Part shown: in pieces, positions 12,691 through 23,196 of the stretch
How positions within the stretch are numbered: position 1 is the stretch's first letter
Layout of the letters: the number at the start of each line of letters is the position of its first letter
Source of the DNA: Castanea sativa
Taxonomy: Eukaryota > Streptophyta > Magnoliopsida > Fagales > Fagaceae
DNA length: 64,000 nt
Assembly: GCF_040712315.1 (NCBI RefSeq)
Contig: NC_134016.1
Coordinates: forward strand, 50,054,986-50,118,985
Direction: 5' to 3'
Notes under the pieces: model-generated
Seen by the model: the letters and a program-made list of their open reading frames with translations, nothing else
What the model was told of the DNA's origin: nothing
Databases searched by the model: none
Position numbers and translations under genes: made by a program

Positions 12691-13569
12691 ATAAAAATCT
12701 CATTTGTTGACTACTGGCCATTTTCTTTCTTGTTTTATTTCATTTCTTGAAAAATATGTTAACTTCTATTTCTTTTAATGATTATTGCATTAACTTGATT
12801 TTAACCAAATCAAATTGAGATTATAGCTATTTTCGCTCCGTCCCCTCTGTAGGGTGAAAGTGGAACAAGTCAAGGGTGGGCTGAGTTTGAGATATTTTGT
12901 CATTTCTAATTAGGTAATTTCTAAGTTGATTAGATAAAGATAAAAGACGAGGGAAAATATCTCCATGAGAATGTGAATCACAAAGGTTTTTTTGCCATTC
13001 CCATTAATCAAAGTTCGTTGCGACAAAAAGTTTGTTGCAACAAGTTTTAGAAGTTTGTTTCCGAACCCATCATGTTTAATTTGAAAGGGGCTGAATTGGG
13101 TTTGCTTTCTTCGATCTACCACAAATGGATTGTTCCCAATTCAACGCAGCCCAATCCAAACCAGAAATGGTCCTTCCCCAAGTCCAACTGTCAACTCCTT
13201 CATCTAGACCTTACAAATCTCATCAGGCCCAAACAAAATCTCTTGCTTTTGACTAATGAGTAATGACACTACTACCAAATTCCAAGTAGTAGAGAGCAGA
13301 GACATTGTGATTTCAAAAAATAGTCGCTTCAAGGATACTTGGTGGTGGACTCGATAGACTTAAAAGACATATTGCATATTAAAAACTCCTAAATTTTATT
13401 TATCACACTATCAGTTCATGAGATTTTCGAAGTATCTTATGGGCAAAAAGTAGAATAAACAAACTTAAGGTTAGAATCTCATTTCCTTGAAATCAGTTCA
13501 TGTTTGTAACTGATTAAAGAAAAAGACATTGACTCCTATTATTGCCAACCCCATAAGAAATTTTTTGTT

Positions 13570-13800
13570 AAATAAAACATTTAATGTATACAGTATAAAA
13601 CACACAGACATTTCTTATTGAAATTCCATTGCAAATTTTGTCTTTCCATAGAAAGAAGTATACAGTTTTGCAGTACTGTGAGTATGACAAATCATTTAGG
13701 CTAACTTAGAAAATTCAAGAAAAAAAAAAACCACTTAATCCGTAGTGGTAGAAATCAATAGGATACTTGATGTTGTCAATCCTCCAACCTTTCTAGAGGA
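13570..13800. repeat. Left flanking repeat of the aminomutase remnant
   Basis: Text such as 'acatttcttattgaaatt', 'gacaaatcatt', 'taggctaacttag' and 'gtagaaatcaata' recurs to the right of the remnant at 16817-17005. The pair is mirrored in B at 38140-38320 and 39925-40100. The gene fragment is therefore bracketed by direct repeats in both paralogous segments. No terminal inverted repeats seen. Confidence 0.6.
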
Positions 13801-14682
13801 TTATGAAAAAAGGGTTTGAAGTTTGTTAGCCTTTCTGGAGGCTTTGGAATGCTGCAAGAAGTGATTGTTATGGAGTTATACGTATTGGTTTTGCATTCAA
13901 GCTCACTTCAAATGCACTTCATTTGCGAAGCTAATTTTGTTGAACTGTCTCATCATAAGCAAGAATTTGAGCGAATAACTCTCTTGCAAGAAAAGGATTA
14001 CTAGTTTGTTTTCCTTGTCTCTCAATTGAATATTACTAGTTTTACTTGAAAGCTGATATCCTCTAGTCATTACTAATGCTTATTTTTCTTTTAGGGCCAT
14101 TAACTGTCATAGAATTGGTAATGCATAATAAGAAATATCTAGTTTCCGCAAACAGTGGTAATTTTCTGAACTTCCGGTGTATTAGTTTTATTTTTCATTA
14201 ATCTAAGAACTAAATATCGTGAGGGGAACGCATGTGCAAAAGAGTATGCCTCATAACTAAGTAACGAAATAAAATATCTACATTAGTACAACTCGATATA
14301 TTTTATTTGGAATATTTTAGGAGTATTAGCATTGATTTATTGATTAGTACAATATATATACCCAATCACCCCAATCGTATATGAAGAAGGTATTGACTAA
14401 CTTAGTCCTAACAAAATAATAATTAATTAAAATATAAATAATATATTATAAGCTTACAAAAATTAGTAAAATTGGCAACCAAAAAAATAACACATTTAAG
14501 TAACTTTTTAAATGTAAATTTACAATTTTTATAAATCGAATAAAAATAATAGTAATAAAATGTTAAGGTGTTAGATTAGTTAAAATAATATTTATACTAA
14601 ACTATAGTAAAGAACAACGCCAAGACACACTCTTTTGGGGTTTTTTTTTTTTTAATTTCTATTTTTAAATTGGGTAATTAAA

Positions 14683-15145
14683 TATGGAGGAAGGAGGGAG
14701 ATAATGGAAATGGTGGCACCAGCAGGACCAATGTTATAAGTTGTGACCTTGATTGGAAACACATTGACAATGACCTCAGGCACACACTCTTTTAAAGGAT
14801 TGGAGGAGCCAAGAAGTTAACAAAGATTTAGATAAGGTCACAGGTACTCTTGTTCAAGTCATATTTGATGTTGGGAAAAAGGCAGTGCATGCGATATGTG
14901 GTGGGTATATAAGTGGAATGTTTGTGTTTTTCTTCCCAGAAGGGCCTCTTTACAACTTTTGGGATGCAAAGAAGAGTGATACTGCAAAGTTTGAAAGATT
15001 CTATAGTGGGATGCTGGAACAAGGAATATGGTTTGCTCCTTTAAATTTTGAGGCTGCATTTGCAAGCTTGGCACATACTCCTGAAGAGTGAAGATATCCA
15101 AAAAAAACAATAGCAGCTGCTGAGCAGATTTTAGTGCAGATTTAG
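14683..15145 (+). pseudogene. Glutamate-1-semialdehyde 2,1-aminomutase, 3' end remnant (copy A)
   Basis: The translation follows the C-terminal third of plastid glutamate-1-semialdehyde aminomutase (GSA-AT, the PLP enzyme making 5-aminolevulinate for chlorophyll and heme). Recognisable blocks are [54 protein letters not shown], then LEQGIWFAP, SLAHTPE and, after a frameshift at about 15085, KKTIAAAEQILVQI and a stop. An in-frame TAA falls right after APAGPM, the frame slips near 14800 and again near 15085, and no upstream exon with the PLP lysine is present. It cannot encode the enzyme. The active copy must lie elsewhere in the genome. Confidence 0.85.
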
Positions 15146-15359
15146 GGTGGCAATTCCTGCGTCCATAGCCTTGGATTTTCTGTTGCCCCTCAAGCATTAT
15201 TGTTGTTTTGTAGGTGAATTGAGAGTGTGATGCAGCCACTCTCTATCCTTAGGCCAGCCAACCAACCACCCCTCTACCATTAGGACTGACAAACAGCCAA
15301 TCAACCCCCCCTCTACCATTAGGACCGACAACCAGCTACCCTCTACAAGCCAAACAGTC

Positions 15360-16194
15360 AGCCAACCTTGTAGGCTTCCGACACGTTCCACAATGATTGA
15401 ATACTAAGGACATCTTGGATGGATGGCTTCAATCCACTCAAGTACCTTGCAACTATTTGTTCTTCACTTTCGTTCAAATCTACCCTTACTACAAATTGGT
15501 GAAACGCCTCTGTATACTCCTCTACACTTCCCTCTTGCTTAAGGTTGCGTAGGTCTTTGTAGAGTGATTGAGTGTAGTTGAAAGGAAGAAATTGCTCATG
15601 GAGCTTTTTCTTCATCTTCTCCCAACTCTTGATCTTGACTTTACCACTTCTTTGGCGAGAAATTTGCAATTGTTCCCACCAAACAGAAGCTCTCCCTTTA
15701 AGGCAAATAGCGACTACCTTCACTTTCTTTTCATCTATAACTTCATAATAATCAAACACCCTTTCAACGGTGTTAAGCCAATCTACAAAGTCTTCCGGTT
15801 TGAGACTCCCTTGAAATTCTGGAATTTCAACCTTGAAGTTATAGTCAAGTCTTGGCTCATTTCTTTCCACATAAGGCCTAACCCTAGGAGGAGCTCCAAA
15901 AGGGTTCTCAAAATGAGAATGAGAGTCATCAGACTCATCGGTAGTCTCATGAGGAGGCTGCATACGCTGCATCACCTCCGTAAGTGCCGCAACTTGTCTC
16001 CTTAATTCAGCAATCATGTCTTCTCTCTCTATGTTTTGATTCCGTCCAACATTCCTCCCCATTGGAGGGTTGGCTTCAACTCCTTCCCAACATCCATTTG
16101 ATTCCCCCTTATTCCACCTTTCCTTCCTCTCCTTCTTTGAGCCATTAGAAGCTTCACAATCTTTGAAAAAAATTGTAAATAGAAGTAACAGCAC
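15360..16194 (-). CDS. Retrotransposon gag (Retrotrans_gag domain), 3'-truncated
   Basis: Open frame of 278 codons. After a basic N-terminus and a short coiled region (AELRRQVAALTEVMQRM), the gag core follows: FQGSLKPEDFVDWLNTVERVF, the WWEQLQISR block, KKLHEQFLPFNY, then EEYTEAFHQF and ARYLSGLKPSIQD. This is the capsid-like domain of Ty3/Gypsy-type elements. The zinc knuckle, protease, reverse transcriptase and integrase are missing. The frame runs straight from gag into the inverted LTR piece, so the last residues are not gag. Not independently mobile. Confidence 0.85.
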
Positions 16195-16360
16195 AAGTGA
16201 TCAAATCTGTGATATTTGCAACAGCCACAGATTTGATTGTCACAAGGAACCTAGATCTAATTCTAGGATCTTGAATGGAGGGAGAAAAAAAAAAGAAACA
16301 CAAGGAAATCTAGGGCTCAAATGATCAAAGTGGTAGGGAAAAAAAGAGGACCAGATCTGT

Positions 16361-16372
16361 GCTCTGATACCA
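16361..16372 (-). other. Primer-binding site complementary to initiator tRNA-Met
   Basis: On the minus strand TGGTATCAGAGC lies two bases after the LTR terminus (...CCATCA), the standard position and sequence for priming by initiator methionine tRNA. It fixes the polarity of the element as right to left. Confidence 0.9.
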
Positions 16373-17204
16373 AATGATGGAAATCAAGATCAATTGATTG
16401 AGAACTTGAACTAGAATTGCATTAAAATTAAGAATTAAAGCTGGAATTACAGAGAAACTAGCAAAACAAGTTTCTGTCTAGGTCTGAAACTAAAATATAT
16501 TTACATCAAAAACTGATTGTACTCTTACATAGCTAGCTTATTTATAATCTTTAATTATTAGAAAATAAAATAGCAAACTGTTACATAAGTCAAAGCTGTA
16601 ATTAAAGAGGATATATGGCAGAAATGAGAACTCAAAATAAGGGGCTGCTGGCTGTCCTAAGAGGTCAGAAAGGTTGGCTGGCTGTTTGCCTTGTAAAGGG
16701 TGGCTGGTTGTCAGTCCTAATGGTAGAGAGTGGCTGCATCAGAGTGTGCATCACTATTAAGTTTATAATCAATTTTATGTAGCCAAACAATCATAAAAGA
16801 ATCCCTCATTAACGGACGGGCATTTCTCATTGAAATTTCATTGTAGATTGTCTTTACATAGAGAGAGATGCATACATCAATATTGTGAGTCTCTGACAAA
16901 TCATTCAGGCTAAACTTAAAAATAGGCAAGAAAGGAAAAGGAAGTACTTAATCCATAGTTGTAGAAATCAATAAGGCATTTGATGTTGTCAATCTTCCTA
17001 CCTTCTGATAGAACTCTGACAGTCATCAAAACCACAGATTTTTTTATAAGCACATCATCACCAATATGCACTTGTACAGATGAATGCTGGAACAGACACA
17101 GTATGCTTTTGTAGCTAAAGCTTGGAAACTGGGGCAAGCTATTCCCCAACTCTACACATTTGCTTTTACATTATAAAACACGAGCAGCCAATTTTCCTAG
17201 GTGA

Positions 17205-17725
17205 ATCATCAATCTTCTTTTCTGTTCAGACAAAGCACCGCGCAATATCAAACTAAGCAGCTTTCATCAATCACAAGCTTAAAAGAAATTGTTAGGGCTG
17301 GTGAATCATGGATGCCATAAAAATTGACTCAATCAATATCCACATGTAAGCAAACACACTTGTCAACACTAACAAAAATCAGCATAAGATACCAATTACC
17401 AACAACTTTCCATATTCAATTAGATTAATAATAAAAAATTATGAGGCTAAAAGATAGGAAAGGCATCCGACAATGTTCTTTTCTGTTCAGACAAAGCACC
17501 ACACAATATCAACCTAAGCAGCTTTCAGCAATCACAAACTTCAAATAAATTGTTAGGGATGGTGAATCATGGATGCCATAAAAATTGATTCGGTCAATAT
17601 ACACATGTAAGCAAACACACTTGTCAATACTAAAAAAAATCAACAAAAGATACCAATCACCAACAATTTTCAATATTCAATTAGATTAATAATAAAAAAT
17701 TATGAAGCTAAAAAATAGGAAAGGC
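17205..17725. repeat. Tandem pair of about 270-bp units (segment A)
   Basis: 17215-17465 and 17478-17735 are near copies (ttcagacaaagcacc, ggtgaatcatggatgcc, aaacacacttgtcaa, aataaaaaattatga). The same pair is present in B at about 40320-40840, so the tandem doubling preceded the A/B duplication. The flanking minus strand reads like a decayed 3' untranslated region; no coding frame is recognised. Confidence 0.8.
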
Positions 17726-18253
17726 ATCCAATTAGATTTTTTTTTTTTGATAGGTAAATATCCAATTAGATTAATAATGCATATTTAACACCAGGGGGAA
17801 AAATGCATATATAGTCACAAGTCTCTTATTAAATGTCCCAAGCACATAAATGAAACTTGCATGCTGCACCCCTCAACAAACCTTATAAAGTTTTAGAGTG
17901 GCAGCATGGATTGTTTAATGTGGGAAATCTATTTCAATTTGTAAGGGATTGGACCATAATTTCTTAGGTAAAAGAAAACCCTCAAAGAACATAAATAAAA
18001 AACTTATTTTGGGAAGAGAAAAATCTCCAGGGAAGAATGAGAAGAAAGAAGGAACATCATCCAAGGAAATCAAAGCTTTACCTTGAGAAGTACATTGTAA
18101 AAAAGATTTCACGTGCCGCAAATTAGTTGCCCAATCAAGTTCCACACAGAACTGGGTGACTCCTAAACTTGACATAATTGCTGCAATAAAAGACAGCAAC
18201 ATGCTAAGAATGACAGTAATTAATATAGCCTCCATTCTTGGAACATTACTACA

Positions 18254-18359
18254 ACATTTGCCATGAAGGACTTTGTGAGGCATTACTATAACATTTGCCA
18301 TGAAGGACTTTGTGAGGCATTACTATAACATTTGCCATGAAGGACTTTGTGAGGCATTA
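18254..18359. repeat. 37-bp minisatellite, three copies, at the edge of segment A
   Basis: The unit beginning acatttgccatgaaggact is repeated at 18254, 18291 and 18328 with almost no differences. Segment B has a single copy (about 41352-41386). A/B similarity ends exactly within the last unit. The open frame crossing it (17915-18301, minus) contains a hydrophobic stretch but no recognised domain. Confidence 0.9.
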
Positions 18360-18990
18360 ATACTACCGTACAGTGTTGCACGGAAAAAACTTATCACAAA
18401 CTAATACAAAACTCTTATCTTCAATTCATTTCTTCATATTTTAGCTGCAATGAGCTGCCCAAGTCAAGCCAAAGTCTGCATTTAACACCAGAAGAACCGC
18501 AAAAATCAATTAAGTAAATGACAAAGCCTAATATTTCAATCCTTTCGAATCTAATCACAGGATCCTACATAAAATTTCTTAACAATCACACCAAAGTTAG
18601 ACTAATTCAAACCTAAAAGCCTACATCAAAATCAAATTCAGCAACTGAATCTTATACCAATAAAAAAAAGATATTGTTTGAAAGCACACACCTCCTTCAA
18701 AGCGAAGCAGAAGATATTGTTTCTTCTACTGATTATCAATCTGGTCCAAGATAAAGGCAAACACTCCTATCGATAACCAACCGCAATATTGCAGAGAGCA
18801 TAGGAGGCGGCTGCAGAAGTTCCCCGACCATACTTGAATCTCAAAGAGAAGGTTACCAACGACTGTTCCCATGGTTTACAATCAGCAGCTGCCCTAAGAG
18901 AAAAATAAAATAACCTAACAGAACATAGGATTTGTCACAATATAAAGGCAAGAAAATGTCAATTATAGAACCCAACCTCTTGAGATTTCA
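18360..18990. other. No gene recognised between segment A and the PPR remnant
   Basis: No supported coding region. Composition is AT-rich, with one patch of higher complexity at about 18690-18890 (aagcacacacctcc, gaggcggctgcagaag) that could be leader or exon debris of a minus-strand gene. I could not assign it. Confidence 0.35.
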
Positions 18991-19018
18991 TGATTAGGCT
19001 TGATTTGCAATTTTTGAA

Positions 19019-19231
19019 TCAATGTGGTATATGTAATTTCCATCTAAAGATACTCCTCCATTGGACATTTGATTGCACACTTCCATCTATCTTCCTTTCT
19101 TTGCAAAACCCATTTGTCAATGGCATTATATGTGACAACAGCATCAGGGAGAATTCAATTCCCCTTTCTACCATATCATGTAAAAGCTTAGTTGCTTCTT
19201 TTCTTTTGCCCAATTTACAATTACCCATCAA
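19019..19231 (-). pseudogene. Pentatricopeptide repeat (PPR) protein fragment
   Basis: The minus-strand frame reads GNCKLGKRKEATKLLHDMVE RGIE and, after a disrupted stretch, LTNGFCKERKIDGS, which matches the helix-turn-helix pattern of P-class PPR motifs (…GFCKxGKxxEAxxLLxxMxxxGI). Only about two motifs survive, with no start, signal or stop context. PPR proteins bind organellar RNA; this piece is too short to function. Divergence of the middle stretch suggests an indel. Confidence 0.6.
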
Positions 19232-19554
19232 TCATGACACAACAATGTATCATAAAATTAAGCATACACGACAACATTCATTCTAACCAAAATCAACCAA
19301 ATCCATGAACCATAACACAAGCAGTTAACTTATAATAAGACATAACCCATCAAAAATAATAAGCAAAATCCAACAATTAAACAAAACCCAGATGCCATAA
19401 TCATCCAAACATCAATAAAAGTAAAAACCATACCAAACTTAAAAAAAAAGAAGTCAAAACAGATATGGGTTTTGTTGTTTCTTCAATAAGAACATTAAAA
19501 AAAAAAACACCTAAAGTAATAGTAGACTCCATTGATTGATTGAATCAATCACAC

Positions 19555-19962
19555 TCAGAACCTAAGCTTGGTGAAGAACCACCTATTCTTCCCAGTCTTG
19601 AAACGCTCCTCGAGCCTCTTCTTGGTCTCTTTCGCCGCAGTGACTTTCTTGTCCTTGGACTGAAGCGAGTCCACGGCGACCACATCTTTCAAATCCACGT
19701 CCAAGGTGTAGCGCGTGGGCATCAGGTGCTGGAAGTTCACGAGCTTGATGAAGGCCTTGACGCGGGACTTCTTGGCCGTCTTCTTGGCCGAGTCCTTGCG
19801 GATCACTTTGCTCGGGTACTTCTTTATCCCCGCAACCAAACAGTGCCCGTACGGCCTGTCCCGAGTGCCATCGTCGAAGGATCGAACGATCACCGCCTTG
19901 CGACCTGCGTACCGTCCCTGCAGGAGTATCACTGCTTTGTTTGGCTTCAAAAACTTCACCAT
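19555..19962 (-). CDS. RPL27: 60S ribosomal protein eL27, complete, 135 residues
   Basis: Full-length cytosolic large-subunit protein eL27. It starts [20 protein letters not shown], continues with [32 protein letters not shown] and [16 protein letters not shown], and ends [15 protein letters not shown], the family's conserved C-terminus. Length equals the usual 135-136 residues. There is no intron in the coding region. GC content is clearly above the surrounding DNA. The leader on the minus strand is a pure GA tract (CT in plus, 19965-19988), which may mark the 5' untranslated region. Coding text looks undamaged, so it is probably expressed. A processed but intact copy cannot be excluded, since no poly-A tail or flanking duplication was found. 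Confidence 0.93.
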   Translation of the reverse strand: MVKFLKPNKAVILLQGRYAGRKAVIVRSFDDGTRDRPYGHCLVAGIKKYPSKVIRKDSAKKTAKKSRVKAFIKLVNFQHLMPTRYTLDVDLKDVVAVDSLQSKDKKVTAAKETKKRLEERFKTGKNRWFFTKLRF

Positions 19963-20156
19963 TTCTCTCTCTCTCTCTCTCTCTCTCTGGATTTTTCTCT
20001 CTTTGAATGTACGCTCTTTCTTTTGGAGGCGGAGGAGGAAGAAGAGAAAATGAGGGATTTATGGTGGGTTTTTTTCCATTGTTTCTGGGCCCTTTTTTGC
20101 CTTGGGCTCGACTCTTTCTGGGCTTCTTTTTTTTTTTTTCTTTTTTTTCTTTTTTT

Positions 20157-20196
20157 TGTTGTTGTTGTTGTTGTTATTGTTGTTGTTGTTGTTGTG
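20157..20196. repeat. (TTG)n microsatellite
   Basis: About 13 TTG units with one TTA interruption, preceded by a T-rich run, upstream of RPL27. Confidence 0.9.
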
Positions 20197-20205
20197 GGGG
20201 TCTTA

Positions 20206-20931
20206 GAGCATTCGCATTTTGTATTACCAAATAGTATATGTAAGAGAATTTTAGCATCAAAATATCATACAAGCCCAACATTTGGACTTGCAAATATCAA
20301 CTATTGTAAAAAATTTTTGAAATAGTGCAATTCTATTTAAAAAAACTAATATTTTATTCACTTTATCAATTCCTCTCTCTCACTGGGTTTTAGGTTTTTG
20401 TTTTTATTTAGGTTTTGGGGTATACTCCTTTTGTCCCAATTTGTTTGTCTTGTTTGAAAAATTAAACTTTTTAAGAGAATATCATTTATTGTTTTATCTG
20501 CCTTATAAAAATGTATAAGTTTACAAAATTACCCTTAAATAAATTTATCAGTTTTTTTAAGGGTTTTTTTTAATGAGGCAATTGAAAAGGTGCCCTAATT
20601 ACATTGATTTTTTAAAAATATTTGTTAGTTTTCTCTTCAAATAGTTTTGAAAATAAAGTAGGGGTATAATAGGAATATTAGTAAACTAATGACTTTTATT
20701 ATTTTTAGAAATAGAACAATATTTTGGGACATCCCAAAATGACATAGAGGACAAACAAACTGGGACGAAGAAAGTATTATTTTATTGTGTACAAATATTA
20801 ATTTAATGTGTTGTATTGTAAAATAAAAGTTGAAATGCTAAGAGTATTGTAAAATAGTATGGTATAATTGATAAATTAATTTTTTGGGATAGTAAAATAG
20901 AATGAGATAGAATTTTGGGATGTGAATGCTC
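20206..20931. mobile_element. PIF/Harbinger-type MITE split by a nested Stowaway element
   Basis: Ends GAGCATTCGCATTTT and (reverse complement) GAGCATTCACATCCC are inverted repeats, flanked by TTA on both sides (20203-20205, 20932-20934), the 3-bp duplication of PIF/Harbinger elements. A Stowaway at 20425-20774 lies inside, leaving about 376 bp of outer element. It lies 240 bp upstream of RPL27 and so within its likely promoter region. Confidence 0.75.
20425..20774. mobile_element. Stowaway (Tc1/mariner-type) MITE, 350 bp
   Basis: The termini match the Stowaway consensus style: left CTCCTTTTGTCCCAATTTG, right (reverse complement) CTTTCTTCGTCCCAGTTTG, with TA on both sides (20423-20424, 20775-20776). 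No coding capacity. It is inserted into the Harbinger-type MITE and is therefore the younger of the two. Confidence 0.85.
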
Positions 20932-21639
20932 TTACATCTCTAATCTCAAAAAACCCATTTTGAATTCGGCAGATATTTTGATAAATGGAAAATATGAAGA
21001 GAGAGAGAGAGATAGAGAGAGAGGCTTTGTGTGGAGGAAAGTAAAAGAAAAGAAAAATAAGAAGATGAGGAAGAAGTGAACGAGTGGATGAGAAAAAAGT
21101 GAAAGAAAAAAAAAATTTTGGGTTTGGGTAAAGCAACGTGGAAGAAAATATAGGGAGTAGGAACACAAATTATTTTTACAACTTATTTTTTTATAAGTGT
21201 AATGTTATAGAGTATGTGGTAAAGAAAAAAATTGTAGATACATATATAATCTTAGAACAACTCATTTAAAAGATATAAATGTTAATAATTTTATCTTACA
21301 AAGATTAATTTTAAACTAGTATTGTGAAAATATTGTGATATTTTATTATATCTCCATACTTTTTAAATTAGTACTATTTTTCTTTAGAAAAAAAAGTACG
21401 GGTTGACAAAATATTTTTATAACAATTTCATAAATAATAAAATTTACATAGTAAGTTATTAAATTTCATGATAATAAAATTTACATAGTAAATTATTATT
21501 AGTTTTCATCTAGACTTACTAGTGACATTTTTTTTTCCTACCATTAACTTGTCACATAAAATTTATTGTAAAATTTTTATAAAAATATTGTATCCATAAC
21601 TTGCATTAAGAAAGTGAATTAAAACAAAAAATTATCTTT

Positions 21640-22006
21640 ATATATATTTTTTCTTTTTTAGTAATTTATTTCTCAACTTTCACTTTTATAAATACTAACC
21701 ATACACTCAATTTTTTCAAAAATCATATTTTAACCGCTTTTATCAAACGCTCGGCTTTTACAAAAATTTCATACGCACTTTTTAATTTTTAAAACCCCAG
21801 CTTTTTCAAAGAACACAATATCGATCAAAATGTGAACACAATATCAAATGTTGAACCAAACTCACGCAGGGCTCATAAATAGCCTGTCTAGAATCTAGGT
21901 GCTGTGCGCATTGTGCCTAGTGGAGTTGGCGCAAATTAGCAACCCATCCCTCAACTTTTGTGCGCTAGCTTGCTGTCAAACTTGACAACGTTTCTTTGAA
22001 TTGTAC
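21640..22006. repeat. Fragment of TPD1 intron 2 joined to a conserved AT-rich block
   Basis: 21868-22006 matches the TPD1-like intron 2 at about 5255-5390 (tctagaatctagg, ctgtgcgcattgtgcctagtgg, gcaaattagcaacccatc, acgtttctttgaattgta). The preceding block 21640-21868 matches 29255-29480, which again precedes a TPD1-intron fragment. The two blocks have therefore travelled together. Confidence 0.75.
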
Positions 22007-23196
22007 AATAAAACTAGGTCGGGTCAGATCCGATTTCTGTCTTCTTCTTTTTCTTTTTCTTCTTCTTCTTCTTCTTCTTCTGATTCAATTTTGGTGTTAC
22101 AATTTGACTATTTTTATGAGAACTAGATTGTTTTTTTATTATTCATCTTCGTTTAGAGAAATTTTTAGAGACATGAAAAAAAAAAGGTAATGGAAAGAGC
22201 GTGATACAGAAAGAAAGAAAGAATTGATGTAATATTTCAGTTACTGGAATTTTTATTAGAAGAAATTCAACTCCTAATCTACAATAACCCATCAGGGCTG
22301 GAGAGGTACCATGTATGAGCCAAAAAACTTTTGAGGTTTAGAGAAACTGTAGAACCAATGTTTTGTAGTTTCACTCTCTAAATTGAGTATTTTGTGTTTA
22401 GCTCTCCTGTTGGAGATGCTCTTAGTGATTGTCAACAAAATCATATACTCCTGTCTCACCTCATATTTTGTGACTTTTGACTAGTCTCTTAACTCTTTAT
22501 TATCTCTCATTATATTGCATGGTAATGAAAAATCCCCCTAGCAAAAGCAGTTTCAAAGTTTTGGACCAATATGAAATAGTATTATCTCACTTACTCATAG
22601 AGTATTAGCTCACTAGCCCAGAAATCGCATTGGGCCTCTGTAAGAAGTGACGAGTGTGTCGACTACCATGGGCCTATTTTGCCACGAACACCAACCGACA
22701 AATATTAGATGACATCCCTTCTGAGATTTGTGGGACATTTGTGTATCACACGAGATTAGATTGTCCCCAAGTACTAACTCCCAACAATTGTGTTACTATA
22801 TCATTTCTTCTCAAAGTTACCATCCTAATTAGAGCAAAAGTGAGGCTCAATTAAAATAAAAATAAAAAAGGCATATCATATATCAGCCAAAAAAATAACA
22901 AAAGCACACCACTTTATTAAAAGTAATAACACCACAAAACACAACATTTGACCCAAACAAATGGAAGCATACAACACAACCAGATTGTATGCATCACTTA
23001 TTAAACCCAAAAAAAAAAAAAAAAACATATCACTTTTTTGTAACAAAAACGGTACCATGCATATGGACTCGCTTATGCTACAAACAAGCGTAATTTACAT
23101 ATAGAAGTGAGAAACATATATAAAATGATGCGAGCTAGCATGCGACATCAACACCACCTAGTGGTGTCCAGGACGCTTCTTCTTGATCTTCTCCAA

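Larger units (their letters stand above)
15228..16741 (-). mobile_element. Truncated LTR element with gag and inverted LTR ends, 1514 bp
   Basis: Both outer ends read TGATGCAGCCACTCTCTA inward, an 18-bp perfect inverted repeat, and a 5-bp direct repeat gagtg flanks the element (15223-15227, 16742-16746). On the minus strand the order is: LTR (16741 down to 16375), primer-binding site TGGTATCAGAGC, gag, then an inverted partial LTR (about 15365 to 15228) instead of pol and a direct 3' LTR. Removing 15228-16741 plus one gagtg restores the sequence seen uninterrupted in segment B (gagagtgtgtatcac near 39848), so ends and age are fixed: it inserted after the duplication. Confidence 0.88.
7998..18358. 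repeat. Segment A of a large direct duplication (paralogue of 30679-41384)
   Basis: Read side by side, A and B share long collinear text. It begins at 'ttttttacatccctgaa' (A 7998, B 30679) and continues through the block at 8640-9060, the SINE-bearing block, the aminomutase remnant (A 14683, B 39302) and the tail (A 16749, B 39856). Similarity stops after 'gtgaggcatta' (A 18358, B 41384). A-only insertions include about 9580-9940, about 10565-10878, 12250-12690 and 15228-16741. Apart from decayed fragments I see no gene in A, and 8300-11000 holds nothing recognisable. Confidence 0.85.

Noticed and set aside
13816..14004. Possible additional exon left of the aminomutase remnant (also at 38362 in B)
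   Set aside because: Although conserved between A and B, no frame matches the enzyme and the two copies differ by indels. Conservation alone reflects the duplication.
15568..16005. 145-codon plus-strand open frame in the gag element
   Set aside because: It is the shadow of the minus-strand gag, which has clear family motifs. The plus frame has none.
17915..18301. 128-codon minus-strand frame with a hydrophobic stretch
   Set aside because: Its B counterpart (41058-41410) has a different frame and stops, and part of it is the 37-bp minisatellite. No domain recognised, so it is treated as non-coding.
19540..20325. Long plus-strand frame of 261 codons over RPL27
   Set aside because: It overlaps the real minus-strand eL27 gene and runs into CT and TTG repeats; the translation is low complexity.
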